From contig CM030945.1 in the NCBI GenBank assembly GCA_018136815.1, positions 1,316,594 to 1,342,678 of the forward strand: a DNA stretch of 26,085 nt, given 5' to 3'. This DNA is from Isochrysis galbana (taxonomy: Eukaryota; Haptophyta; Isochrysidales; Isochrysidaceae). The notes under the pieces were generated by a model. The model worked only from the letters and a program-made list of their open reading frames with translations. It was not told the origin of the DNA and did no database searches. Within the stretch, counting starts at the first letter, position 1, and each line of letters opens with the position of its first letter. Below, in pieces: positions 17,288-24,514 of the stretch. Both the position numbers and the translations under genes were made by a program.

Positions 17288-17330
17288 TCGTCGAAACTAT
17301 CGTTATACTTTGAGCGAGGGAGCGTGCCGT
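17288..17330 (+). repeat. Inverted match to the 5' start of the 12-13.4 kb element
   Basis: AAACTATCGTTATACTTTGA followed by GGAGCGTGCC matches the minus-strand start of the 12032-13376 element (AAACTATTGTTATAGTTTGA ... GGAGCGTGCC). The similarity is lost after about 40 bases, so this is a fragment or an unrelated element sharing the terminus. It is preceded by a small palindrome (CGACGACG ... CGTCGTCG, 17272-17294). Confidence 0.6.
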
Positions 17331-17404
17331 GACGCTGTGACGCCCCTAGAGTAGATGGGAAATACGTATTTACCGCAGGCGGCCTTGGGGCCTGAACCAA
17401 CGTT

Positions 17405-17575
17405 GAATTGGTGTTGGCCCACCTGGCACCTGGGCCAACATGCCCAAGAGCCAGTCGTTAAGCCGGGCCAACACCTGATTTCCCGCAGTCTTAGGTCTTA
17501 GGCCTTGGCCTTGGGCCAACGGGCCAACATTGCTTACCGCCCGGTTAGGTGTTGGGCCAACACTTGATTTGCTGC
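17405..17575. repeat. Cluster of GGGCCAAC motifs and hairpins
   Basis: TGTTGGCCCA (17412-17421) and TGGGCCAACA (17431-17440) form a perfect 10-bp inverted repeat with a 9-nt loop. GGGCCAAC recurs at about 17432, 17464, 17514, 17521 and 17555. The last is part of a GTGTTGG-G-CCAACAC palindrome. GGGCCAACACYTGATTT is present twice. No gene overlaps. Confidence 0.85.
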
Positions 17576-17698
17576 CCTGCTGCGTGTGGACGGATCATCC
17601 TTGGTCGGCGGCGTAGCGCGTAGGCGGGGCCGTGAGAGGGTGCAACTTGAGGTTCCCTTCTTTTTTTTTTACCCCCCCCCCCCCCATTGCCATATTCT

Positions 17699-18085
17699 AA
17701 ATTTTAATAAATTTTTAACAAAATTTTATTGGTCGCGGCGCGGCAAAGGGACGAGACTAGCGCTCACCCAAGACAGGACTCCCTGCCGCGGCAAGCGCGA
17801 GCACCCTTCCCCCCTTATGCCACACGGCTCATCACTAGCTTTCTGCCTACGCTAGCCGGAGCGCCCCTCCCTCCGCACTCAGACAGCCCCCCACACCAGG
17901 ATCCTATTTTGGTCTCGCAGGCAAGGGGGCCTAATGGGAGGGTGAGGAGCAACTCATCAAAGAGGAGCTGTGGGGAAGGAGATGGCTGAGTGGGGGCACT
18001 ATACCCTTGCGCTAGGCATGGGCAGCGACGCCACTTCAAGACATGCCCTCCCTCTTGTCTTGAGTTGAAATTTTTGGTGCTTGAA
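17699..18085 (-). repeat. Second copy of the element 3' region, abutting a LINE
   Basis: It matches 12032-12420 along its whole length with scattered substitutions and small indels. Identical blocks include GGTCGCGGCGCGGCAAAG and GAGGAGCTGTGGGGAAGGAG. Similarity ends at TTTTTGGTGCTTGAA, where the LINE coding sequence on the same strand begins. It is therefore either the LINE's own 3' UTR or a 5'-truncated insertion of the 12-kb element. I see no target-site duplication around this copy, which favours the 3' UTR reading. Confidence 0.85.
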
Positions 18086-18087
18086 CC

Positions 18088-18516
18088 AAGAGAGTGCGGG
18101 TATTTCACCCATTTAGTGTTCCTTCTAGTGTATGGGCTCTCCCATAGAATTCTATCCGCTGCTTTTTGGATTCTCCCATGAAAACATTTAGGGGCTGCTA
18201 GTGTTTGTACCCAGTAACGCGGCGTGCCATATATGATAAAGTTCGTTATGTTAGTTCTACCGAAAATGGTCATGTGGCGTGCTATCGGCGCCAGCCGTGC
18301 TGCCTTGGCGTCTATTTTATCCGCGAGTTTCTTCCAGAAGGGCTTGAGGGCTTCCGGGGCTCCCAGTGGGACGCCTAGTATGGTGAGGTATTGATCGTTT
18401 TCTATCCAGTTGTATTTCCGCATATCCCACGGCGGCTTTTGGGTCCTCTGCGAGCCCATACGGATCCCTTGGAATTTGGCCTCGTTGGTTTTGCCCCCCG
18501 TAGCGAAGTCGCGTTC
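18088..18516 (-). pseudogene. LINE reverse transcriptase, thumb region (same copy as 19344-19660)
   Basis: The minus-strand frame encodes DFATGGKTNEAKFQGIRMGS, ILGVPLGAPEALKPFWKKL, GRTNITNFII, PRYWVQTLAAP and KWVKYPHS. It aligns residue by residue with the plus-strand fragment at 630-1080. Its upstream continuation is displaced by the insertion at 18517-19335. Removing that insertion and one TCGCGTTC copy restores reading frame with the RT palm segment. The 3' side joins the shared 390-bp segment. Confidence 0.85.
18509..18516. repeat. 8-bp target-site duplication, left copy
   Basis: TCGCGTTC is repeated at 19336-19343. Collapsing the two copies restores continuous LINE reading (KHERDFATGG). 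Confidence 0.75.
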
Positions 18517-18531
18517 CGTCAAAAGAGGGCC

Positions 18532-18713
18532 AGGTTATTTGTTTTCTTTTCAGTCTGTACAATTACAAGGCTCAATATTATTATTGCAAGGTTATTTGTT
18601 TTCTTTTTGGTCTATTGTTACAATTACAAAGTGTTCTCATATTATTGTCAGGTTATTTGTTTTCTTTTTGATCTATTATTACAATTACAAAGCTCAATGT
18701 TATCATTGCAAAG
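18532..18713. repeat. AT-rich tandem repeat, three units of about 57-63 bp
   Basis: Each unit starts AGGTTATTTGTTTTCTTTT and continues through ACAATTACAA to an ATTATTG-like end. Starts are at 18532, 18589 and 18650. Composition contrasts sharply with the GC-rich surroundings. It lies just inside the left end of the 819-bp insertion. Confidence 0.92.
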
Positions 18714-18926
18714 CTAATCACGCCCCCCCCCCCACTCCCAACCACCCCCAGTTACGCCTGCTGAGTTTTTTTCTCACATCCCTCTTCCTCGTCGTTCTGC
18801 TGGCAGGCGACGATATCGCTTGGCTGATCTTGGGTGGCGAGATCCGTGATCGGATGTCTATCAGATCGGCCCTTTTTGCGACTCTGATGGTCTCCCCGAT
18901 TCGACAACCAGTCAACTCCAGAAGGT

Positions 18927-19175
18927 GCCTTAGGGGAAAAAGTTTCTATGCGCACGCACGGCGCCCTCGCGAGGGGGGGGAGTCGATGCGCATACGCACG
19001 GCGTGCACAATGATTGCAAGTAATCACACGTGCTGCGTAAACGAAACATCTCGTATATGGCTACTTTACGTTAATGTGGGCCTTAGGGGAAAAAGTTTCT
19101 ATGCGCACGCACGGCGCCCCCGCGGGGTGGCCGATGCACATCGCGCCGTGCCCATAGTTACAAGTAATCACAATC
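18927..19175. repeat. Direct repeat, two units about 153 bp apart
   Basis: A 40-bp block (18927-18966) is identical to 19080-19119. The homology continues more loosely to a shared CAAGTAATCACA at about 19017 and 19161. Each unit has GC-rich hairpin-like stretches around CGCACGGCG. I see no coding function. Confidence 0.9.
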
Positions 19176-19335
19176 GAAAAGCGCCGACACGGCGCCCTCC
19201 GGGGGGGACACGCGTCGCGGGAAGCAGGGAATGTTACGCTAGTCTACATTTAATTTTAAAATAACGCTATGTATACAACTGTGGACATTCGATCGCTCAA
19301 TTCGACTCATGTCCCACATTTGACGGAACGACACC

Positions 19336-19343
19336 TCGCGTTC
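19336..19343. repeat. 8-bp target-site duplication, right copy
   Basis: TCGCGTTC is identical to 18509-18516. Confidence 0.75.
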
Positions 19344-19660
19344 GTGCTTACGCACCCATAGCAGCGCCCGCTTCATGCTCGTGTAGTCTCGCGTGACGAG
19401 CGCCGTGTCGTCGGCGAATTGGCTGATCTTTAGGTCGTAGCCGTTGAGGTCCACCCCCCGTATACGTCGGGGTCCCCGTTGATGGCGCGCGTTAGCGCTT
19501 CGGTCGTAAGTAGGAAGGTGAGCGGTGAGAGTGGGCACCCCTGGGGCATTCCGCTCCCAATCGGATTCCAATCGTGAAAGGGTAGCTTCGGCCGCCGTTG
19601 ATCTTGATCGTACGGACGGGCCTTGCCGCTTCGCTTGTGAGTAGCCCGGTCACTCACTCT
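19344..19660 (-). pseudogene. LINE reverse transcriptase palm domain, frameshifted
   Basis: On the minus strand three frames must be combined. VRTIKINGGRSYPFTIGIRLG is in the first. GSGMPQGCPLSPLTFLLTTEALTRAI is in the second (the QGCPLSP motif). GVDLNGYDLKISQFADDTALVTRDY is in the third, with the catalytic FADD at 19407-19418. One break falls at about 19550-19565 and another at the C-run 19454-19459, so the copy cannot make an active enzyme unless these are sequencing errors. The order and spacing are those of a LINE RT palm, and the thumb continues at 18088-18516. The 5' side ends at about 19660 in T/C-rich DNA. Confidence 0.88.
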
Positions 19661-19955
19661 TTTTCTTTTTAACCACTATTTCCCACCTCCCCTGGGTGTC
19701 CAAGGATTCCTTAGGGTCCCCCCCTACCTGCCCCGGCAACTCCCTCCCCCCTCCGAACGACCCCCTCCCGCCCCACGAAGGGCAATGGCGTCGGTGAGGG
19801 ACCCCCCTCCCTTCCCCCGCGCGTGGCGGGCTATTTTGGGAGATTGAGGGGGGCGCTCACGGAAGGGAATCAGAGTGGTGAATGTGGGGCGCATCAGTAT
19901 TAGAAACGCGGAGCTTCCGCGACGTCCGATCGCCCGCGATCGGCCGAAGAATGGC
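19661..19955. other. C-rich spacer, no recognisable gene
   Basis: A T-rich patch (CTTTTTCTTTTTAACC) is followed by C-rich sequence. It separates the LINE remnant from the AT-rich ORF. I see no coding or RNA feature. Confidence 0.5.
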
Positions 19956-20312
19956 ATGGAGGTGGTGGCCATGCAGAGCCCCGTAACCCATATCGAGAAC
20001 TACGTACTTACCAAACCTGAAGTTAGCAATCACTTAAAAACACATCTGCGAGAATTCAAGGAAAGATACGACAAAGTCTTAGAAGCCTACTGCCCGGTAT
20101 TCAATAAAAAGAAGCTATCACTACGTAGCAATAACACAAAACTATACGAACTGCAACGGAAGCTCAAATTGTTCATTGAGATCGTCAGTGAGTACTCTCA
20201 AGAATATGCCGGCAAATTTATTCGTGACATTCATAAGCTAAACGAAGAATATCATGACGTAGTCGAGGAAGCTTACAAGGTAATAATGAGTAAACAGGGA
20301 AACACCTCTTGA
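19956..20312 (+). CDS. Hypothetical helical protein with atypical AT-rich codons
   Basis: An ATG-initiated frame of 118 residues (alternative start at 19971) encodes a hydrophilic, Lys/Glu/Tyr-rich protein predicted to be alpha-helical. Examples are NHLKTHLREFKERYDKVLEAY, KLYELQRKLKLFIEIVSEYS and HKLNEEYHDVVEEAYKVIM. Codons such as AAA, TTA, GAA, AAT and ATA dominate, in contrast to the GC-ending codons of the host genes on either side, while the first ten codons are GC-rich. That points to foreign or mobile-element origin (virus, organelle or a retroelement ORF), with the upstream part possibly fused by rearrangement. No family is recognised. Confidence 0.5.
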   Translation: MEVVAMQSPVTHIENYVLTKPEVSNHLKTHLREFKERYDKVLEAYCPVFNKKKLSLRSNNTKLYELQRKLKLFIEIVSEYSQEYAGKFIRDIHKLNEEYHDVVEEAYKVIMSKQGNTS

Positions 20313-20506
20313 AGGACGTGTCTCCGCGAAAGAGCGGACGAGACGCCCCCGCCGGAGAGCAACCTTGCTCGTCAGATATTTTTGGGGCGGGCGCGCGGAG
20401 AGAGAGAGGCACGCCCTCCCCTTCCCATCCACAGCCCCTCTACCCCATCCCCCGGCGAGTAGGCTCCCCAGGCGTTGTGGATGGCACAGGCGTTGTCGAA
20501 GGAGAC

Positions 20507-20760
20507 CCTCTCGGGGCGCGCCCTCATGCCGAGCCAAGGCGATGCTGTTCTCGTCGCGTACGTGGTGCTCCTGGGCAGGCGGCTTGCCTTCATTTGGTCT
20601 CCTTTCCCTCAGGGTTTCTTCCCCTCCCTGTGGGGACTCTCACCCTACCATGAGCCCCCCCCCCCCCCCCGCGAGCACCCCCAAGGAGAGGCCCAGGAGC
20701 ACCCCGTACGCGACCAGAACGGCGTCGCCTTGGCTCGGCATAAAGGCGCGTCCCGAGAGG
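20507..20760. repeat. 70-bp inverted repeat of a membrane-segment coding piece
   Basis: The left arm 20507-20576 and the reverse complement of 20691-20760 match at 63 of 70 positions with no gaps, around a 114-bp spacer. In one shared frame (left on plus, right on minus) both encode LSGRA-[LF]-MPSQGDAVLVAY-[VG]-VLLG. Four of the seven differences are silent third-position changes, which suggests both arms descend from a selected coding exon. The peptide is a single hydrophobic helix vaguely like the first membrane segment of sodium/solute symporters; that is a guess. Confidence 0.8.
20580..20727 (-). repeat. Duplicated gene piece, copy 2
   Basis: Direct copy of 10962-11099. It differs mainly by an expanded C-run (about 20656-20670) and scattered substitutions. 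On the minus strand it continues the helix (GVLLGLSLGVLAGG) into a run of Gly and LMVG, then the same intron-like stretch as copy 1. It overlaps the right arm of the inverted repeat. Confidence 0.8.
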
Positions 20761-20897
20761 CACCGGGCGTGCCGCGCACGAGCGCGTTGAGCGGATGCAG
20801 CGGAGCGAGGGCGAAGGCGACGATCCCGAGCGTGTGGTGCGAGAAGGGGGCACCCACGCCGACGGCGAGCGCGACGCCGGAAACGTTGAAAAAAAAA

Positions 20898-20985
20898 ATG
20901 GACATACGAGTAGATATGCCCTCGAAACGACTTTTGATTGCCCTCGCGGTGGTCGTCGCCACCGTGGTCGCCGCCATCGTCGTGG
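20898..20985 (+). CDS. N-terminus of a possible type II membrane protein, cut by the assembly gap
   Basis: ATG 20898 follows an A-run and opens MDIRVDMPSKRLLIALAVVV with a further nine hydrophobic residues before the N block. That is a short basic N-terminus followed by a roughly 20-residue hydrophobic helix, the form of a signal anchor. The frame runs into the 100-N gap so the rest cannot be read. The opposite strand is also open here, so this call is tentative. Confidence 0.4.
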
Positions 20986-21085
20986 NNNNNNNNNNNNNNN
21001 NNNNNNNNNNNNNNNNNNNNNNNNNNNNNNNNNNNNNNNNNNNNNNNNNNNNNNNNNNNNNNNNNNNNNNNNNNNNNNNNNNNNN
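20986..21085. other. Assembly gap (100 N)
   Basis: Exactly 100 unspecified bases, a conventional scaffold-gap length. True distance and content are unknown. Confidence 0.99.
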
Positions 21086-21420
21086 TTTGGTGAGCGTCAA
21101 GCATGCTCCCCACGCCCGCAAACTTCTCCGCATACTCCTCTGCCAGCTGCGCCCTATCATCGGCGTGCCCCTCATCTTCCTCCTCGCCGTCAGAACCGAT
21201 ATCGCTCTCGCTCTCGTCGCCCGAGCCTGCATCGCACTGCTTGCACGAGCTCTGCCTTCTCCGCACTCTCCTGGAGCATGCGCGCGCGCGCCTCAATCAC
21301 ACGCTCCTCTGCCTCACCATCATCACCCTGCTCCTCCTCCACACCAGAGAACAGCTCGCTGAGTAACGATGATGGCGGCTCTTGTGCTGGCTCTCCGGTT
21401 TGAATCGGCAAATAGTTCAT
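21086..21420 (-). pseudogene. Acidic hypothetical protein, frameshifted or cut by the gap
   Basis: On the minus strand ATG 21420 opens MNYLPIQTGEPAQEPPSSLL, then LFSGVEEEQGDDGEAEERV and an Ala/Glu helix. The protein-like quality moves to another frame at about 21245 (CDAGSGDESESDIGSDGEEE, then RAQLAEEYAEKFAGVGSML) and runs into the gap. No plausible intron fits the switch, so a one-base indel (real or an assembly error near the gap) is the simplest explanation. The composition resembles acidic disordered nuclear proteins but no family is recognised. Confidence 0.4.
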
Positions 21421-21719
21421 AGTGAAGTCATGAAGGCATCCGTCAAGTTGTCAATGAGCGCCTTTGTTTTGCGGTGGCTTGGCCACGGATTCGGGCACAT
21501 TTTACGTTGTGCGTCGATGTTCCTAGTGGTCAAGCCAATGTCGCCGCTAGCGTGCCTCGGTGTGAATCTCTTGAAAAATTGCTTCGTAACAAGCTCTTCC
21601 GCCCTTATGATTTTTTCCGCTAGTGACGGGGCCGGTGAGAAGGTACGTCTTTTGTCGATTACTTTGCGATTGAGTTCCGTTAGGGTGTCTGACCGGGCCA
21701 TCCCGGGGGTCGCCGCCAT
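21421..21719 (-). pseudogene. Possible LINE ORF2 linker fragment
   Basis: A minus-strand frame reads LTELNRKVIDKRRTF, then AEKIIRAEELVTKQFFKRF and PRHASGDIGLTTRN. The TK-x-FF-x-R block followed by an I-x-x-L-like region resembles the segment between endonuclease and RT in LINE ORF2. The remainder of ORF2 is absent, and the frame ends next to the acidic ORF. The assignment is by pattern only. Confidence 0.35.
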
Positions 21720-22190
21720 CTGGGTGGTCGCGCGACATGACGCTCTGACGCTCCCCTTCGGACTCTCCGCTACGTGGGAAGTTACAAGGGAGACACGCTC
21801 CGGCCGTCGCTGCGGAGTCTCTCTCTCTCTCGCTCGCTCTCTCTCTCCGTCTCTCGCGACGTGTTTGGGTTATCGGCGGTGATTTGGGGTCGCGGTTGCT
21901 TGATAATTTGCTTGGTTTGGGTGAATGATTCCGGATTCCGGTGTGTTCGTGAGTCGGTGTATCCTGTCGTTCTCAGGTTCGTTGTCCGTCGTTGTTCGCT
22001 GCGTCGCTGCACTCAAGCAGTCTAGGCTCCCTCCCTGAGGGAAGAGTTCTTTGTAGGTCTAACAATCTCTTACAACCCATCACTCTAGGGCCGCTAGGAG
22101 CGCCTCGCCGCCCCACCGCCCTTCGTTCGCCGTTCGTTCCCCGTCCAGACACCCAAATGGGGTTGCCCGACCCAGTCCAGAATTTCATTC
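21720..22190. other. Low-information region with a (TC)n tract
   Basis: 21815-21860 is CT-rich (TCTCTCTCTCTCGCTCGCTC). The rest is T/G-rich on the plus strand and contains no recognisable gene. It may be the 5' part of the repeat that ends at 22580. Confidence 0.45.
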
Positions 22191-22580
22191 ACCCGACTCC
22201 CGGCGGGGAGGAGGGCCAAAGCGCCGCGCTAGCCGCCGGTGCCGCTCGCGACGGAGTGGCTCAGAGCCCTCCGGTAGCGCTCGACTCGACAGACGGAGAG
22301 CAGGAGGGATCCCACGAGATATAAGAGGAGAAGATGCAAGCCGAGACAGAGCGAAATCGAAGCCATAGTCTGCAGCCCCCTTCTCTCCAACTCCTGACCG
22401 AAGCAGCGCGCGCGGCCTCCCCGGAACCAGCTTCTCCGCTAAAGAGGAAAGAGGGAACTGGAACTGGAGACTGGAGAAGGCTTCGAGAAGGGGGAGGGGG
22501 TTGTTAGGGGTAAAGGTGGGTAGTAGGGAGGTTCATGAGCACATTGCCTCATGCCGCACACGTAGCGGAGATTTTTTATA
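22191..22580 (+). repeat. Dispersed repeat copy B
   Basis: This is the longest copy of the family. It includes the 22-bp block shared with 1434-1455 (22221-22242), a roughly 200-bp stretch inverted at 291-515, and the terminus CATTGCCTCATGCCGCACA CGTAGCGG followed by a T-run. The open frame at 21992-22324 across it does not look like a known protein. Confidence 0.75.
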
Positions 22581-22735
22581 GTAAGATAATTATTAGTAGT
22601 AGGTACTCTAGTAGGAGTAGGCTTTAGATCTCTAGGCTCTAGATCTTTAGGAACAGGAGTCCTATAATAGTAGATAGATAGATATAGATACTTACTTGCT
22701 GTGTGGGTGGTGGTCTCTGGGCGGCAGCTGTCTCA
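22581..22735. other. AT-rich 5' flank of the ShKT gene
   Basis: Short TAGTAG, TCTAGATC and TAGATAGATA repeats follow the dispersed repeat. No TATA box can be singled out in this AT-rich stretch. Confidence 0.5.
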
Positions 22736-23405
22736 ATGGGGAGAGCCGTCGCACTGCCGCCACTGTGCGCGCTGGCGCTGGCGCTGGCCGTGGGCGGCGA
22801 GGCGGGCACGCCGCCGGTGGGCGAGGAAGGGGACAACCCGTTCAAGCAAGATGGCGACCAGACGGCTGAGTGCTACGCGTGAGCTGCGAGAGCGCTGGCC
22901 TGATGCGAAGCGGGGGAGGGAGAGACAGAGAGCGCCACAGCAATCGCGGTGGAGGGGGCGGAGCCTGCGTGGTTTGAGACGATCAGACGTGCATTACTAG
23001 CCCTTGACGCCCCGCTCCGCCTCCCCCCTCCCACGTGCCCCCATATTCCCCGCACCCCGCCCTGTTTGCAGCTGGGCCGCCGATGGCCAATGCAAGCTCA
23101 ACCCGAGCTACATGCTCTCCTCATGCAAGTACTCGTGCTTCGAATGGTTCACCCACCGACGAACAACGTACCCAACCGCCCCCATCGACAAGCATTTCTA
23201 TTGTCACACCTGGGCATCCAGTGGCGAATGCCTCTCCAACCGCGCCTTCATGGAGACGGGCTGTCCCGAGTCGTGCAAGGACAGATGGGCCGACACTGAT
23301 GAAGGGCCAGCGCCGGCAAAGCCCACGGAAAGGCCAACGAAAGCGAAGCGAGGAAGGCGGAAGCGGCGTCGATCCAGAATGGACACGCTTCAGAAGGAAT
23401 TGTGA
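22736..23405 (+). CDS. Secreted protein with two ShKT-like repeats, two exons
   Basis: Exon 1 is 22736-22878 and exon 2 is 23072-23405. The 193-bp intron has GTGAGC and TTTGCAG ends, and the product is about 158 residues. Residues 1-22 (MGRAVALPPLCALALALAVG) are a clear signal peptide. ShKT-like repeat 1 crosses the junction: ECYAWAADGQCKLNPSYM, then SSCKYSCFEW. Repeat 2 is YCHTWASSGECLSNRAFM, then TGCPESCKDRW. Each has the W-A-x-x-G-x-C core and four Cys, fewer than the six of canonical ShKT, with Trp where the last Cys would be. The tail is very basic (KAKRGRRKRRRSR). In algae such repeats often accompany prolyl 4-hydroxylases or proteases, or occur alone in secreted proteins. Nothing shows toxicity. 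Start chosen by signal peptide. Confidence 0.78.
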
Positions 23406-24514
23406 GGCGGACCTGGTGTCATTCGACCAGCAGTTGCCGACCTACCCGAGCTTTAGGATTTTGACCATACTGCATACTGCTAGTGACGATGCGCTGATAC
23501 GCGCACACGGTAGACTACTGATCTTCCAGTGACTAGACACATGCACGAATACTTTTTTAATAACTCCTCGTCCATCAACTAAGCTTATACGTGGTCCACT
23601 ATTATGTTGCGCCAGACAGCTGCTGCTCCCGAAACCAACCGCAAAGCTCATAGTGCAGGCCAGTGGGGCTAGTGGGCGACAATGCACAACGCAGCAAATG
23701 GCGGCCACTACAACGCAATCTGGCCTGTATGGCTGCTGCTCTCGCTTCTGCATCGGCTGAAACAATATTCGATTTTGGCTAGATCGCGCATTGCGTTATG
23801 AGCCGGCGCATGATTGGTTGAATGCATTATTGCTGAAAACGTCCGGCCTACAAGACCTGTTCATATGTGATGGGTGATCGACCCGAGCATGAAGTGCACT
23901 TACAACTCACTTTAGCAATTATGATCACCTACGTGCTGCTGCGATCCAAAATAGCCCGAATCGCTTTGTACGTGAAACGTCACCTGTTTGTTGAAACATG
24001 ATGTGTGAAGCAGCTACATCACAACGAAATGAATGCCATGATGGCTTTCCGTTGAAGCTCACGGAGCGCAAATAGTAGGTGCTACCGGAAAGAAAAAGCC
24101 GCCTTAAATCTTGTTCTGCTAACACTAAAAATGCCTGTGATAGGCGCCATGCGCCTGCTGGCCTAGGGGCCACTAGGCAAGGTTCCAGCCGCCCTCCTTT
24201 CCCATGCATGAGCTAAAATAGGGTGGGGGGGGGCGGCTTTGCAAAGGTGAGGCCGGAAATTCTTGGAACCCGGGCCTTGATCCTTGTTCAGACAGTTACG
24301 CCGCGAAGCGACTGCACGGTGCTATGGTAGTGTCCGCCGCAATCATGCCGCGCAAGGTAACTGCGAGTCAAATTATGCGTCCCGCACTGCACTATTGCTC
24401 CGATCCGTCGTGAGCAGCTGAGAGGCACACTACAAGAGCCGTGGGCTTGAGCACCATGCCAACGTTGTAGCGGCCGGCCTTCAGTGTGCCTCGCCCACAA
24501 CACCCGCCCAGTGG
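23406..24514. other. Long intergenic region, no recognisable gene
   Basis: It holds the 3' flanks of two convergent genes (ShKT on plus, the disordered protein on minus). GCCTAG-GGGCCA-CTAGGC near 24162-24179 is a small inverted repeat and a G-run lies near 24224. Open frames here are short and lack family features. Confidence 0.55.

Larger units (their letters stand above)
18517..19335. mobile_element. 819-bp insertion with terminal inverted repeats, inside a LINE
   Basis: The segment interrupts a LINE RT reading frame and is flanked by an 8-bp direct repeat. Near its ends CGTTCCGTCAAA (18512-18523, overlapping the left duplication) and TTTGACGGAACG (19319-19330) are perfect 12-bp inverted repeats. 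The similarity continues inward (AGAGGGCCA against TGTGGGACA). The right end carries about 10 extra bases outside the inverted repeat. Eight-base duplications with short inverted termini are typical of hAT- and P-like DNA transposons. No transposase is visible, so it would be a non-autonomous (MITE-like) element. It contains an AT-rich tandem array and a 40-bp direct repeat. Confidence 0.65.

Noticed and set aside
16017..17313. Open frames of about 340-405 codons through the polypurine block
   Set aside because: Simple-repeat artefacts; the only real coding part is the ACAD first exon at 15801-16155.
17405..17575. CRISPR-like array suggested by repeated GGGCCAAC motifs
   Set aside because: Repeats are only 8-17 bp, spacing is irregular, orientation is mixed and the genome is eukaryotic.
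22736..23405. Calling the ShKT protein a toxin
   Set aside because: ShKT-type repeats are widespread in non-toxic secreted algal and animal proteins; nothing in the sequence supports toxicity.
24162..24179. Terminator-like inverted repeat GCCTAG/CTAGGC
   Set aside because: Six-base arms in a eukaryotic intergenic region are expected by chance and have no U-tract context.
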